Assembly: GCA_028704215.1 (NCBI GenBank)
Contig: JAQVLJ010000002.1
Location: 1-25,024, forward strand
DNA from: Clostridia bacterium
GTDB taxonomy: Bacteria; Bacillota; Clostridia; Christensenellales; UBA1242
Reading direction: 5' to 3'
DNA length: 25,024 nucleotides
Numbering within the stretch: position 1 is the first letter of the stretch; each line of letters starts with the position of its first letter. The translations under genes and the position numbers were made by a program. This document shows, piece after piece, positions 7,071 to 12,384 of the stretch. The notes under the pieces were generated by a model. That model made no database searches. It saw nothing but the letters and a program-made list of their open reading frames with translations, and was not told where the DNA came from.

Positions 7071-7102
7071 AAAAAAAATAATACGCATTTTTGCATATTA
7101 TT
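7071..7102 (-). terminator. Terminator of tRNA-His
   Basis: Read on the minus strand, AATAATATGCA pairs with TGCGTATTATT (one G-T pair) around a 4-nt loop and runs into a tract of eight T. It lies 10 nt past the tRNA and upstream of the methyltransferase -10 box. Confidence 0.82.
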
Positions 7103-7111
7103 GTTTTTTTA

Positions 7112-7188
7112 TGGGGTGAGATAAGGGAATCGAACCCTTGACCTCAAGAGCCACAATCTTGCGCTCTACCAACTGAGCTAATCCCACC
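7112..7188 (-). tRNA. tRNA-His (anticodon GTG), CCA encoded
   Basis: On the minus strand, acceptor GTGGGAT pairs with ATCTCAC. The anticodon stem CAAGA/TCTTG encloses GTG, and the T-loop is TTCGATT. It has the histidine identity elements: an encoded extra G at -1 (position 7188) opposite discriminator C, followed by CCA. A promoter lies at 7200-7228 and a terminator at 7071-7102, so it is a single-gene unit. Confidence 0.96.
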
Positions 7189-7199
7189 ATATCTCGTAT

Positions 7200-7228
7200 A
7201 TATTACAGTAGAACTGATAAAAAGTCAA
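7200..7228 (-). promoter_or_regulatory. Promoter of tRNA-His
   Basis: On the minus strand, TTGACT (7228-7223), 17-nt spacer and TAATAT (7205-7200) lie just upstream of the tRNA. Confidence 0.68.
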
Positions 7229-7246
7229 CTGTAAATCTTGAAAATA

Positions 7247-7807
7247 TTATTTTAAAATCATAGTAATTTTTTTACAAGAATCTTCTGTACATTTTTGTTT
7301 TTTGATATCATATCTATACAATGAGATAAAAGTAAATATGGCTATAATTAAATCAGCTGCTATTGCCACATATGCTTCGGCAAAAGCGTTATAACTAATA
7401 GCAAGCATTTTTGAAGAGATTTGACCTGAACGCAAAACTGTCATATTGTTTTGCCATGTCGTATGCGTTGCAATGAGTATGGCAGCCAATAATAGTAGGT
7501 CAACCCACCAAGTCCAAAACAAAATTACAACAGAGATGTTCGTTACTTGAAGCAAAATCAACACAAAAACACTGGGTTTTTTATTTTTTAACGAATAAAA
7601 ATAAAATATTAAGGATTTTATCATCGCCATACCGACTAAAATTGCGCCGGTATTTTTTTTGAGTAAGATATACACTGCAATATATAACAAGTCTATTATT
7701 ACAAATATAAGCAAAATTTTGGTTTTTGATTTGAATTGAATTCCTATGATTGCAAGTATTACACACACTAGACTCACACACTGTGCTATTATAAATAATT
7801 TGTCCAT
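7247..7807 (-). CDS. YgjV-like (Imp-YgjV) inner-membrane protein
   Basis: A 186-aa integral membrane protein with about six hydrophobic segments separated by short basic loops (roughly 4-24, 29-48, 55-72, 78-97, 98-112 and 138-163). The repeated short helices, the internal Q-N-N-M-T-V-L-R-S-G-Q loop and the overall size resemble the YgjV family of bacterial inner-membrane proteins, whose function is not established. The C-terminal tail is charged with two Cys. The start ATG has no ribosome binding site; TACGAT ends 6 nt before it, with a fair TTAGCA -35 at 18-nt spacing, suggesting leaderless mRNA. The family call is by general resemblance. Membrane location is secure. Confidence 0.55.
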   Translation of the reverse strand: MDKLFIIAQCVSLVCVILAIIGIQFKSKTKILLIFVIIDLLYIAVYILLKKNTGAILVGMAMIKSLIFYFYSLKNKKPSVFVLILLQVTNISVVILFWTWWVDLLLLAAILIATHTTWQNNMTVLRSGQISSKMLAISYNAFAEAYVAIAADLIIAIFTFISLYRYDIKKQKCTEDSCKKITMILK

Positions 7808-7813
7808 AAATTT

Positions 7814-7843
7814 ATCGTACTACAAAAAAAATATTTTTGCTAA
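7814..7843 (-). promoter_or_regulatory. Probable leaderless promoter of the YgjV-like gene
   Basis: On the minus strand, TTAGCA (7843-7838), 18-nt spacer and TACGAT (7819-7814) are followed 6 nt later by the start codon. No ribosome binding site is present. Confidence 0.42.
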
Positions 7844-7920
7844 TGTTTTTTTGTACAATCTTATTAATGGAAATTGAAGTAAAAATTTTTTTTATAAAAT
7901 CAAAAAATATAAAAAAATTG

Positions 7921-7949
7921 TTGACATAAAACTATCACTATGGTATATT
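7921..7949 (+). promoter_or_regulatory. Promoter of tRNA-Val
   Basis: Perfect TTGACA (7921-7926), 17-nt spacer, TATATT (7944-7949), 13 nt before the tRNA. Confidence 0.85.
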
Positions 7950-7962
7950 CATACTTGCATAT

Positions 7963-8038
7963 GGGAGTTTAGCTCAGTTGGTAGAGTACCTGCCTTACAA
8001 GCAGAGGGTCACAGGTTCGAGTCCTGTAACTCCCACCA
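7963..8038 (+). tRNA. tRNA-Val (anticodon TAC), CCA encoded
   Basis: Acceptor GGGAGTT pairs with AACTCCC. The D-arm is GCTCAGTTGGTAGAGT. The anticodon loop CTTACAA gives TAC, the T-loop is TTCGAGT, and discriminator A plus CCA are encoded. A strong promoter lies upstream and a terminator hairpin directly downstream. Confidence 0.96.
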
Positions 8039-8071
8039 GTATCTTTACTTATTGTTGAAGATACTTTTTAA
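8038..8071 (+). terminator. Terminator after tRNA-Val
   Basis: AGTATCTT (8038-8045) pairs perfectly with AAGATACT (8058-8065) around a 12-nt loop and is followed by a T-rich run. It separates tRNA-Val from the Gly genes. Confidence 0.75.
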
Positions 8072-8110
8072 TTATAGTGATATTCATCGATTAAATAATT
8101 TGTTACTTAT

Positions 8111-8203
8111 GCGGGAGTGGCTCAGTGGTAGAGCGTTGTCTTGCCTGCGGGAATTGAAAGGGGGGCAAGTCAGGGAGCGGGTTCAAAACCTTGCATTCGC
8201 CTT
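8111..8203 (+). pseudogene. tRNA-Gly pseudogene with expanded anticodon loop
   Basis: The first 35 nt match the functional tRNA-Gly at 8250 with one difference (T for C in the 5' anticodon stem). The match begins a few bases before the gene and runs through anticodon GCC. It then departs: about 18 extra nt are followed by GGCAA, which can still close the stem with TTGTC, a longer variable stretch, a degenerate T-arm around GGGTTCAAA and a decayed acceptor end without CCA. It cannot fold as a normal tRNA. A non-functional duplicate is the simplest reading. An insertion-bearing tRNA needing processing is possible but less likely given the damaged T-arm and acceptor. Confidence 0.7.
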
Positions 8204-8249
8204 GGCAAATTATCACAATGTACAATTTATTATCTAAGTTACTATTTAT

Positions 8250-8324
8250 GCGGGAGTGGCTCAGTGGTAGAGCGTTGCCTTGCCAAGGCAAATGTCGCGA
8301 GTTCGAATCTCGTCTTCCGCTCCA
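8250..8324 (+). tRNA. tRNA-Gly (anticodon GCC), CCA encoded
   Basis: 75 nt. Acceptor GCGGGAG pairs with CTTCCGC (one G-T pair). The stem TTGCC/GGCAA encloses loop TTGCCAA with anticodon GCC. The T-arm is GCGAG-TTCGAAT-CTCGT, and discriminator T plus CCA are encoded. A damaged copy of its 5' half lies 139 bp upstream. Confidence 0.96.
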
Positions 8325-8398
8325 TTGACACTTATTATCTTGTGTTTTTGTTATTTTAACAAGCCATAAGATTCAGACTCATATTAGAGTATGACTTT

Positions 8399-8441
8399 GT
8401 GCGACACTATGAGCTTGTATCAAGTAGTTTAAGTGTCGTGC
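8399..8441 (+). other. Structured hairpin between tRNA-Gly and tRNA-Cys
   Basis: GTGCGACACT (8399-8408) pairs with AGTGTCGTGC (8432-8441) over 10 bp, with two G-U pairs. The loop contains a second small hairpin, CTTG-TAT-CAAG. ATTTTATTTTAT follows, so it may end the tRNA-Gly transcript. The same AGTGTC arm could instead pair with GACACTTA at 8327-8334, an alternative fold. The rest of 8325-8507 shows only a small TTGTTA/TAACAA hairpin (8348-8362). Confidence 0.5.
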
Positions 8442-8495
8442 ATTTTATTTTATGTGGACAACATGTTTGAAAACTAGATGATGAGTTTCTGCATA

Positions 8496-8501
8496 TATAA
8501 T
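8496..8501 (+). promoter_or_regulatory. -10 box of the tRNA-Cys/tRNA-Leu pair
   Basis: TATAAT at 8496-8501 lies 6 nt before the tRNA-Cys 5' end. No convincing -35 is present at 16-18 nt. Confidence 0.45.
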
Positions 8502-8507
8502 ATAGAT

Positions 8508-8581
8508 GGCACCATAGCCAAGTGGTAAGGCAAGGGTCTGCAAAATCCTCATCACCAGTTCAAATCTGGTTGGTGCCTCCA
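8508..8581 (+). tRNA. tRNA-Cys (anticodon GCA), CCA encoded
   Basis: 74 nt. Acceptor GGCACCA pairs with TGGTGCC. The anticodon stem AGGGT/ATCCT encloses loop CTGCAAA with GCA, the T-arm is ACCAG-TTCAAAT-CTGGT, and discriminator T plus CCA are encoded. Its last base directly abuts tRNA-Leu, so the pair must be cut from one transcript. Confidence 0.96.
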
Positions 8582-8668
8582 GCCGTTGTGGCGAAATGGT
8601 AGACGCAAGGGACTTAAAATCCCTCGGAACCTAGTTCCGTGCCGGTTCGAGTCCGGCCAACGGCACCA
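8582..8668 (+). tRNA. tRNA-Leu (anticodon TAA), CCA encoded
   Basis: 87 nt with the long variable arm of leucine tRNAs. Acceptor GCCGTTG pairs with CAACGGC. Stem AGGGA/TCCCT encloses loop CTTAAAA with TAA. The T-arm is GCCGG-TTCGAGT-CCGGC, and discriminator A plus CCA are encoded. Its 3' end, from C56 of the T-loop to two bases beyond CCA, is repeated at 8805-8827. Confidence 0.96.
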
Positions 8669-8670
8669 AA
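8648..8670 (+). repeat. Direct repeat copy 1 (inside tRNA-Leu(TAA))
   Basis: A 23-nt segment starting at C56 of the T-loop and ending two bases past the CCA. It is identical to 8805-8827. Confidence 0.9.
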
Positions 8671-8674
8671 TTAA

Positions 8675-8705
8675 GTTAGATATCATACGGTATCTAATTT
8701 TTTTT
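8675..8705 (+). terminator. Terminator of the tRNA-Cys/tRNA-Leu transcript
   Basis: TTAGATA pairs with TATCTAA around a short loop and is followed by eight T. It lies within a few bases of the tRNA-Leu CCA. Confidence 0.8.
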
Positions 8706-8708
8706 ACT

Positions 8709-8720
8709 ACTCGAACCGGC
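8709..8720 (-). repeat. Inverted 12-nt copy of the tRNA-Leu T-arm
   Basis: On the minus strand this reads GCCGGTTCGAGT, identical to tRNA-Leu(TAA) 8641-8652 across the T-loop. A related stretch on the same strand lies at 8959-8973 (13 of 15 positions shared over the extended motif). Confidence 0.7.
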
Positions 8721-8804
8721 CGCCTTGTACTCCACGAATAGACTTGAATGAAAATATAAGATATTGTTACGTGTTCGTCGTTTGTTCGCGTCTGCTTACG
8801 GCAC

Positions 8805-8827
8805 CGAGTCCGGCCAACGGCACCAAA
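8805..8827 (+). repeat. Displaced 3' fragment of tRNA-Leu(TAA)
   Basis: A perfect 23-nt copy of 8648-8670, 157 bp downstream. It contains the 3' half of the T-arm, acceptor strand, discriminator and CCA, but no other tRNA part. A 16-bp terminator hairpin follows directly, as though this had been the original gene end. Upstream of it the sequence is richer in G and C than its surroundings (about 8770-8804). Confidence 0.88.
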
Positions 8828-8871
8828 CAAAAACAATCCGAACTAGTATTAGTGAGGATTGTTTTTGTTTG
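8824..8871 (+). terminator. Strong hairpin terminator after the displaced tRNA fragment
   Basis: CAAACAAAAACAATCC (8824-8839) pairs perfectly with GGATTGTTTTTGTTTG (8856-8871) over 16 bp, followed by a T-rich run. No gene now ends here except the tRNA fragment. The rest of 8872-8997 holds only a further long imperfect AT-rich hairpin (about 8905-8947). Confidence 0.7.
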
Positions 8872-8997
8872 TTCTTTTAACTTTTATTTTTTCACTTTCA
8901 CTCTTCTTTATTTCAGATTGTTTTTGAAATAAAAAATAAGAAAGAAGAAATAAGAGTTCTCGAACCGATCGCCACTAAGTCAAGTTTTCAATCTTGT

Positions 8998-9026
8998 TTG
9001 ACTAAATCAAAAGTTTATGATAAAAT
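8998..9026 (+). promoter_or_regulatory. Promoter of the 9051-10360 operon
   Basis: TTGACT (8998-9003), 17-nt spacer, TAAAAT (9021-9026), then an AAGGAG ribosome binding site and ATG at 9051. Confidence 0.78.
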
Positions 9027-9050
9027 ATATTTATAATTTAAGGAGATTTT

Positions 9051-9563
9051 ATGGTTGATAATACATACGATGAAATCGATGAAGAATACTATGAAAAATT
9101 TGACAAAATAGATTTTTGTTTTAACAAAATCAATGAGTCGGAATTAAAAGATTTTTTAAAAGTCAACGAGTATGAATTGGTGGACTTTGACAAACAAGAA
9201 ATTAATGACCCAGTATGGCTTGTAACTGCAAAAAAAATGGAAAAAAAACAGAAATCTGACGAGGTAATAGCAGTAGAAGGTGTGCTGTTTGCAAGAATGC
9301 TTAAAATATTGTGTGCAAATTCTTTTTACGGCAACGATTATGGTTTTGACAAACATATATTTTATGTGAATGAATATACTTTTTTTTGCAAAGAACTAGT
9401 AGGTGATGGTATCGATTTTTCAAAAGAATGGAAGTTATTTCTGTACAAAAAATTTGGTCAAAAATATTTACATAATCTTAGACATATTGTGGACCTGCAA
9501 ACACGAAGAGATAAACAAAAAGAAGAATTGAATCAAAAAGATAAAATGGCTTTTAAGGAGTAA
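9051..9563 (+). CDS. Hypothetical protein (170 aa), first gene of an operon with an ADP-ribosylglycohydrolase
   Basis: I do not recognise a family. Expression signals are good: promoter at 8998-9026 and an AAGGAG ribosome binding site 6 nt before the ATG. The N-terminal 30 residues are very acidic and Tyr-rich (D-E-I-D-E-E-Y-Y-E-K). The middle (about 76-135) is hydrophobic-aromatic and looks folded, with F-Y-G-N-D-Y-G-F-D-K and W-K-L-F-L-Y-K-K-F-G. The C-terminus is a charged helix rich in Lys, Glu and Gln. No membrane segment or signal peptide is seen. The ADP-ribosylglycohydrolase begins 14 nt after the stop, so a related role is plausible but only inferred from linkage. Confidence 0.75.
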   Translation: MVDNTYDEIDEEYYEKFDKIDFCFNKINESELKDFLKVNEYELVDFDKQEINDPVWLVTAKKMEKKQKSDEVIAVEGVLFARMLKILCANSFYGNDYGFDKHIFYVNEYTFFCKELVGDGIDFSKEWKLFLYKKFGQKYLHNLRHIVDLQTRRDKQKEELNQKDKMAFKE

Positions 9564-9577
9564 TTGGTGATTAATTT

Positions 9578-10360
9578 ATGTTAGGAGCAATTATTGGTGA
9601 CATTGTTGGCTCAATATATGAATTTAGTAATATTCGGACAAAGGATTTTAACTTATTTTCTACCAGATGTTTTTTTACAGATGACACAGTTATGACTTTT
9701 GCAATTTTTAAAGCATTATTAGATTGTAAGGGAAAATATCGAAAGTTGGAAAAATTTGCGACTAAAGAAATGCAATCGTTTGGTAAAAAATATCCAAACG
9801 AAAGTTATGGGAACAGATTTAAAATGTGGCTTGGCGAAAAAAAAACCATGCCATACAATTCGTTTGGTAATGGCAGTGCAATGAGGATAAGTCCCATACC
9901 TTATTTTGCTCAAAATATCGATGAAGTAAAAGAATTGTCGCGATTGGTAACTATTCCAACTCACAATCATCCCGAAGGGATAAAGGGCGCTGAAGCAACT
10001 GCAGTTGCAATATGGCTTGCTTTGCAAAAAAAGACAAAACAAGAAATTAAAGAGCACATTGAACAAAATTATTACAATTTAAGTTTTGATTATGATAATT
10101 TAAAAGAAAATTATCGCTTCAATGAAACTTGTCAAAATACTGTTCCCCAAGCAATTTATTGTTTTTTGTTAAGTGAAAATTTTGAAGATGCAATCAGAAC
10201 GGGAATATCTATCGGCGGAGATAGTGATACTCTTTGTGCTATAACGGGCGCAATAGCCGAAGCATTTTATGGGATTCCTCAAAACATTCAAAATAATGCA
10301 TTGTATTATTTGGATAATGATTTGTTAAAATTATATAAAAAATTTAATAAAACAAATTAA
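9578..10360 (+). CDS. ADP-ribosylglycohydrolase family protein (DraG/ARH-like)
   Basis: Predicted cytoplasmic di-metal hydrolase that removes ADP-ribose from proteins or small molecules. The 260 residues show the family landmarks in order: G-A-I-I-G-D-I-V-G-S near the N-terminus; the metal-binding T-D-D-T (34-37) in F-F-T-D-D-T-V-M-T; S-Y-G-N-R and F-G-N-G-S-A-M-R; T-H-N-H-P-E-G; and the second metal site I-G-G-D-S-D-T with Asp215 and Asp217. The length is normal and no catalytic residue appears lost. It is second in an operon, 14 nt after the 9051 gene, with a modest GGTGAT upstream of ATG 9578. No ADP-ribosyltransferase was found in the window, so its target is unknown. Confidence 0.9.
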   Translation: MLGAIIGDIVGSIYEFSNIRTKDFNLFSTRCFFTDDTVMTFAIFKALLDCKGKYRKLEKFATKEMQSFGKKYPNESYGNRFKMWLGEKKTMPYNSFGNGSAMRISPIPYFAQNIDEVKELSRLVTIPTHNHPEGIKGAEATAVAIWLALQKKTKQEIKEHIEQNYYNLSFDYDNLKENYRFNETCQNTVPQAIYCFLLSENFEDAIRTGISIGGDSDTLCAITGAIAEAFYGIPQNIQNNALYYLDNDLLKLYKKFNKTN

Positions 10361-10401
10361 ACTAATTATTTTTAAAATTTAATAAAATTTTTTTGAAATT
10401 T

Positions 10402-10415
10402 ACGCAACAATGCGT
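10402..10415. terminator. Weak hairpin between convergent genes
   Basis: ACGCA-ACAA-TGCGT forms a 5-bp stem followed by a partly T-rich run. It is the only hairpin I see between the convergent ends at 10360 and 10449. Confidence 0.28.
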
Positions 10416-10448
10416 TTGTATAATAATTTTGAGAAAAAGATACTTATG

Positions 10449-10928
10449 TTAAAATACTAATTCGTAGTCGATATGTTTGGCGGCAAAAGGTGTTTCTAAA
10501 TTTTGTCTTCTTGCGACTTCCTTGAAGCCAACTGATAAATAATTTTTTTGTGCTGGTATTAAAACTTCGTTAGTTGTTACAACAACTTTTTTAACATTAT
10601 ATTCTTTTATTCTCCTTATTGCCTCTTGTAATTGAATTTTTCCGTAGCCATTTCCTTTGTAACTAGTCAAAATGCAGTTGTGGCCTATGATGACATACTC
10701 TGGTCTATTTCTTGGGTCCCATGTGATATGTCCTACCGGTACTCCATCAACAAGAGTAACAAACCCATATTTGTTAGCAATATCAAGGTTGGAATAAAAA
10801 AAATCATCATATTCCTTCCAACTGTCTAAAAAGTTTTTACTGATACTGCTGTCAAAAGAATACGCATCAATCAATTGGTTACACAACGTCCCTTTTGAGA
10901 AATTGGAAATTTTTTCAAACGTAATCAT
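10449..10928 (-). CDS. GNAT family N-acetyltransferase (159 aa)
   Basis: Predicted acetyl-CoA-dependent N-acetyltransferase, substrate unknown. The start is placed at ATG 10928 because GGAG lies directly upstream and an ATTATA/TATAAT -10 box sits further out; the longer frame to 11102 has no signals. The GNAT core is clear: the strand F-V-T-L-V-D-G-V-P-V-G-H-I-T, then motif A with the acetyl-CoA pyrophosphate loop Y-K-G-N-G-Y-G-K (R/Q-x-x-G-x-G/A type), then V-K-K-V-V-V-T-T-N and a C-terminal L-S-V-G-F-K-E-V typical of motif B. It is transcribed away from the ParB-like gene. Confidence 0.85.
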   Translation of the reverse strand: MITFEKISNFSKGTLCNQLIDAYSFDSSISKNFLDSWKEYDDFFYSNLDIANKYGFVTLVDGVPVGHITWDPRNRPEYVIIGHNCILTSYKGNGYGKIQLQEAIRRIKEYNVKKVVVTTNEVLIPAQKNYLSVGFKEVARRQNLETPFAAKHIDYELVF

Positions 10929-10955
10929 TTTTTCTCCAATACTAAAACGTTTATC

Positions 10956-10961
10956 ATTATA
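10956..10961 (-). promoter_or_regulatory. -10 box of the GNAT gene at 10928
   Basis: TATAAT on the minus strand, about 28 nt before the ATG. The -35 (TTTATG at 17 nt) is weak. Confidence 0.45.
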
Positions 10962-11095
10962 ACACAAATTTTCGAACACATAAACTTTTTTCTGTGTAGC
11001 GATAGTGACACCAACTTGTATTAAGACATGAAAGTAAATTAAACAATAGTTTTTAGGTGAATTTAATATGCTGAGAATATGAAATAAACCTTTTA

Positions 11096-11124
11096 TTGAC
11101 AATATATTTAATTTGTGATATCCT
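11096..11124 (+). promoter_or_regulatory. Promoter of the ParB-like gene, leaderless arrangement
   Basis: Perfect TTGACA (11096-11101), 17-nt spacer, TATCCT (11119-11124). The GTG start at 11132 is 7 nt after the -10 box, where transcription should begin. The frame extends back through this promoter, but an upstream start there would lie inside the -35 box. Confidence 0.72.
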
Positions 11125-11131
11125 TATTTTA

Positions 11132-11956
11132 GTGAATGAAACGGTTGAAAAATTTTTGAAAAAAAATGGAATATCTAATAATCGCGAAGATTATCAAGTA
11201 TTTTCCAGATCGAATATTAACCCGATATTAGGAAAGTACGTTGTGCCGGGAAATCAAAGAATAGAAGAGGTGTCAATTGCCAATATATTGGGCTATGGGG
11301 ATGCCCATTTTTCTTCTGATTTGACAAACAATATATGCGACAACTTAGATCATTTTTTTGATGCAGAAGGTTCATCTTATCAAAGACGTTCGCTTGGGAT
11401 GCTTGACTATTCTTCCGATGATGCTATTAGAGAACTAAAACAAGTATCAGAAACTGATTACATTGAAGTATTGGAGTGTGAAACAAACAAATACGTTATT
11501 GGTGATAATGGTATGCATCGTTACAACATTCTCAGATTTCATTATCTCAATCAATTAGCCAAAATAAACAGAGAAGACCCTGTAGAGATTAGAAATTTAA
11601 ATGAAAAATTTAAAATCAAAGTAAGGATACAGACCTGTGATTTTACTAAAACTTATTGCTATTATTTGCTTAAAATGTTAGTTCCGTCAATTATCAAACT
11701 TGAAGCAACATACGATGAAAATTATAAATTTACGGGCGAAACATCAATCCAAACTGCAGACCATGAAACTCATATATTTTCAGATGAAGAATTGTTAGTA
11801 TTATTAAAAGAAGCAATCGATAAAAAACAAAATACTTTACTTTCTAATATAGACAGATTGCAAAATCGCTATGAATCAATTCAATCTTTTCGTGAATTTG
11901 TTGATAGCCAAAATCTATTTTCTTGTATCAAAGAGGAATCATTATGGGAAATGTAA
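11132..11956 (+). CDS. Hypothetical protein with a ParB/sulfiredoxin-like motif (274 aa)
   Basis: The GTG at 11132 is chosen because a consensus promoter ends 7 nt before it and starts further upstream overlap that promoter. The central part (about 108-140) reads D-Y-I-E-V-L-E-C-E-T-N-K-Y-V-I-G-D-N-G-M-H-R. This resembles the core of ParB-N/sulfiredoxin-like domains, where a short beta pair leads into a G-N/M-H-R nucleotide-binding turn (here 124-130). The rest is not recognised; the C-terminus is helical and charged. No helix-turn-helix partner or parA is nearby, so chromosome partitioning is not implied. The stop overlaps the next gene by 13 nt, indicating coupled translation. The family assignment is tentative. 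Confidence 0.6.
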   Translation: MNETVEKFLKKNGISNNREDYQVFSRSNINPILGKYVVPGNQRIEEVSIANILGYGDAHFSSDLTNNICDNLDHFFDAEGSSYQRRSLGMLDYSSDDAIRELKQVSETDYIEVLECETNKYVIGDNGMHRYNILRFHYLNQLAKINREDPVEIRNLNEKFKIKVRIQTCDFTKTYCYYLLKMLVPSIIKLEATYDENYKFTGETSIQTADHETHIFSDEELLVLLKEAIDKKQNTLLSNIDRLQNRYESIQSFREFVDSQNLFSCIKEESLWEM

Positions 11957-12276
11957 TTATTAAATTAAATGATTCGGATGTCAAAAATAGTTCAAAATAT
12001 ATATTGAAAAATAATGATATCGAATTGGGATATTCATATATATTTGATTCTGCACCAAATAATAATATCTATGTTTTTATACATCCGGAACACAGAAGCA
12101 ATGGATATGGAAGTTATTTATTTGCCGAAATTCTAAAAATCATGAAATCTTTAGGCTCAAAAGTAATTAAATTTGATATTGAAAAGACAGATGTTTGTGC
12201 CAATAACATTCTAGCAAAGTTTAACGGACTACTTCTATCCGAAGACGAAAACGCCCATTGGATACTAAAATTATAA
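11944..12276 (+). CDS. Small GNAT-fold acetyltransferase (110 aa)
   Basis: The ATG at 11944 is preferred over TTG 11923 because AGAGGA lies just upstream. It overlaps the end of the ParB-like gene by 13 nt in another frame, so the two are translationally coupled. The protein is short for the family but has the central GNAT core: Y-V-F-I-H-P-E-H-R-S-N-G-Y-G-S, containing the R-x-x-G-x-G acetyl-CoA loop, then helix Y-L-F-A-E-I-L-K-I-M and a later beta strand V-I-K-F-D-I. It lacks part of the usual N-terminal region, so it may be a minimal acetyltransferase or a binding module. Substrate unknown. Confidence 0.75.
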   Translation: MGNVIIKLNDSDVKNSSKYILKNNDIELGYSYIFDSAPNNNIYVFIHPEHRSNGYGSYLFAEILKIMKSLGSKVIKFDIEKTDVCANNILAKFNGLLLSEDENAHWILKL

Positions 12277-12338
12277 AAAATTAACATTTTTTTTGGGAAG
12301 GTTTCAAAATTAATTATCACTGCTTACCATGGTCATAA

Positions 12339-12365
12339 TTGATGTAAAAGGATATTTGGTAAAAT
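12339..12365 (+). promoter_or_regulatory. Possible promoter of the 12385 gene
   Basis: TAAAAT at 12360-12365 with TTGATG at 12339-12344 (15-nt spacing, short). An AAAGGA ribosome binding site follows. Confidence 0.35.
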
Positions 12366-12384
12366 ATTAAATTAAAGGAAATAC

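Noticed and set aside
8111..8324. CRISPR-like interpretation of the two tRNA-Gly repeats
   Set aside because: Only two copies exist, the repeat is the tRNA 5' half, and the spacing of 139 bp does not fit an array.
8052..8359. Short frames across the tRNA-Gly region on both strands
   Set aside because: They are read through tRNA and pseudo-tRNA sequence and have no start signals.
8552..8836. 94-aa minus-strand frame through tRNA-Cys and tRNA-Leu
   Set aside because: It translates antisense tRNA genes; such RWPDSNRHGTRF-like peptides are well-known false predictions.
11096..11131. In-frame upstream extension of the ParB-like gene from TTG 11096
   Set aside because: The TTG is the first half of a perfect -35 box, so the protein must start downstream at GTG 11132.
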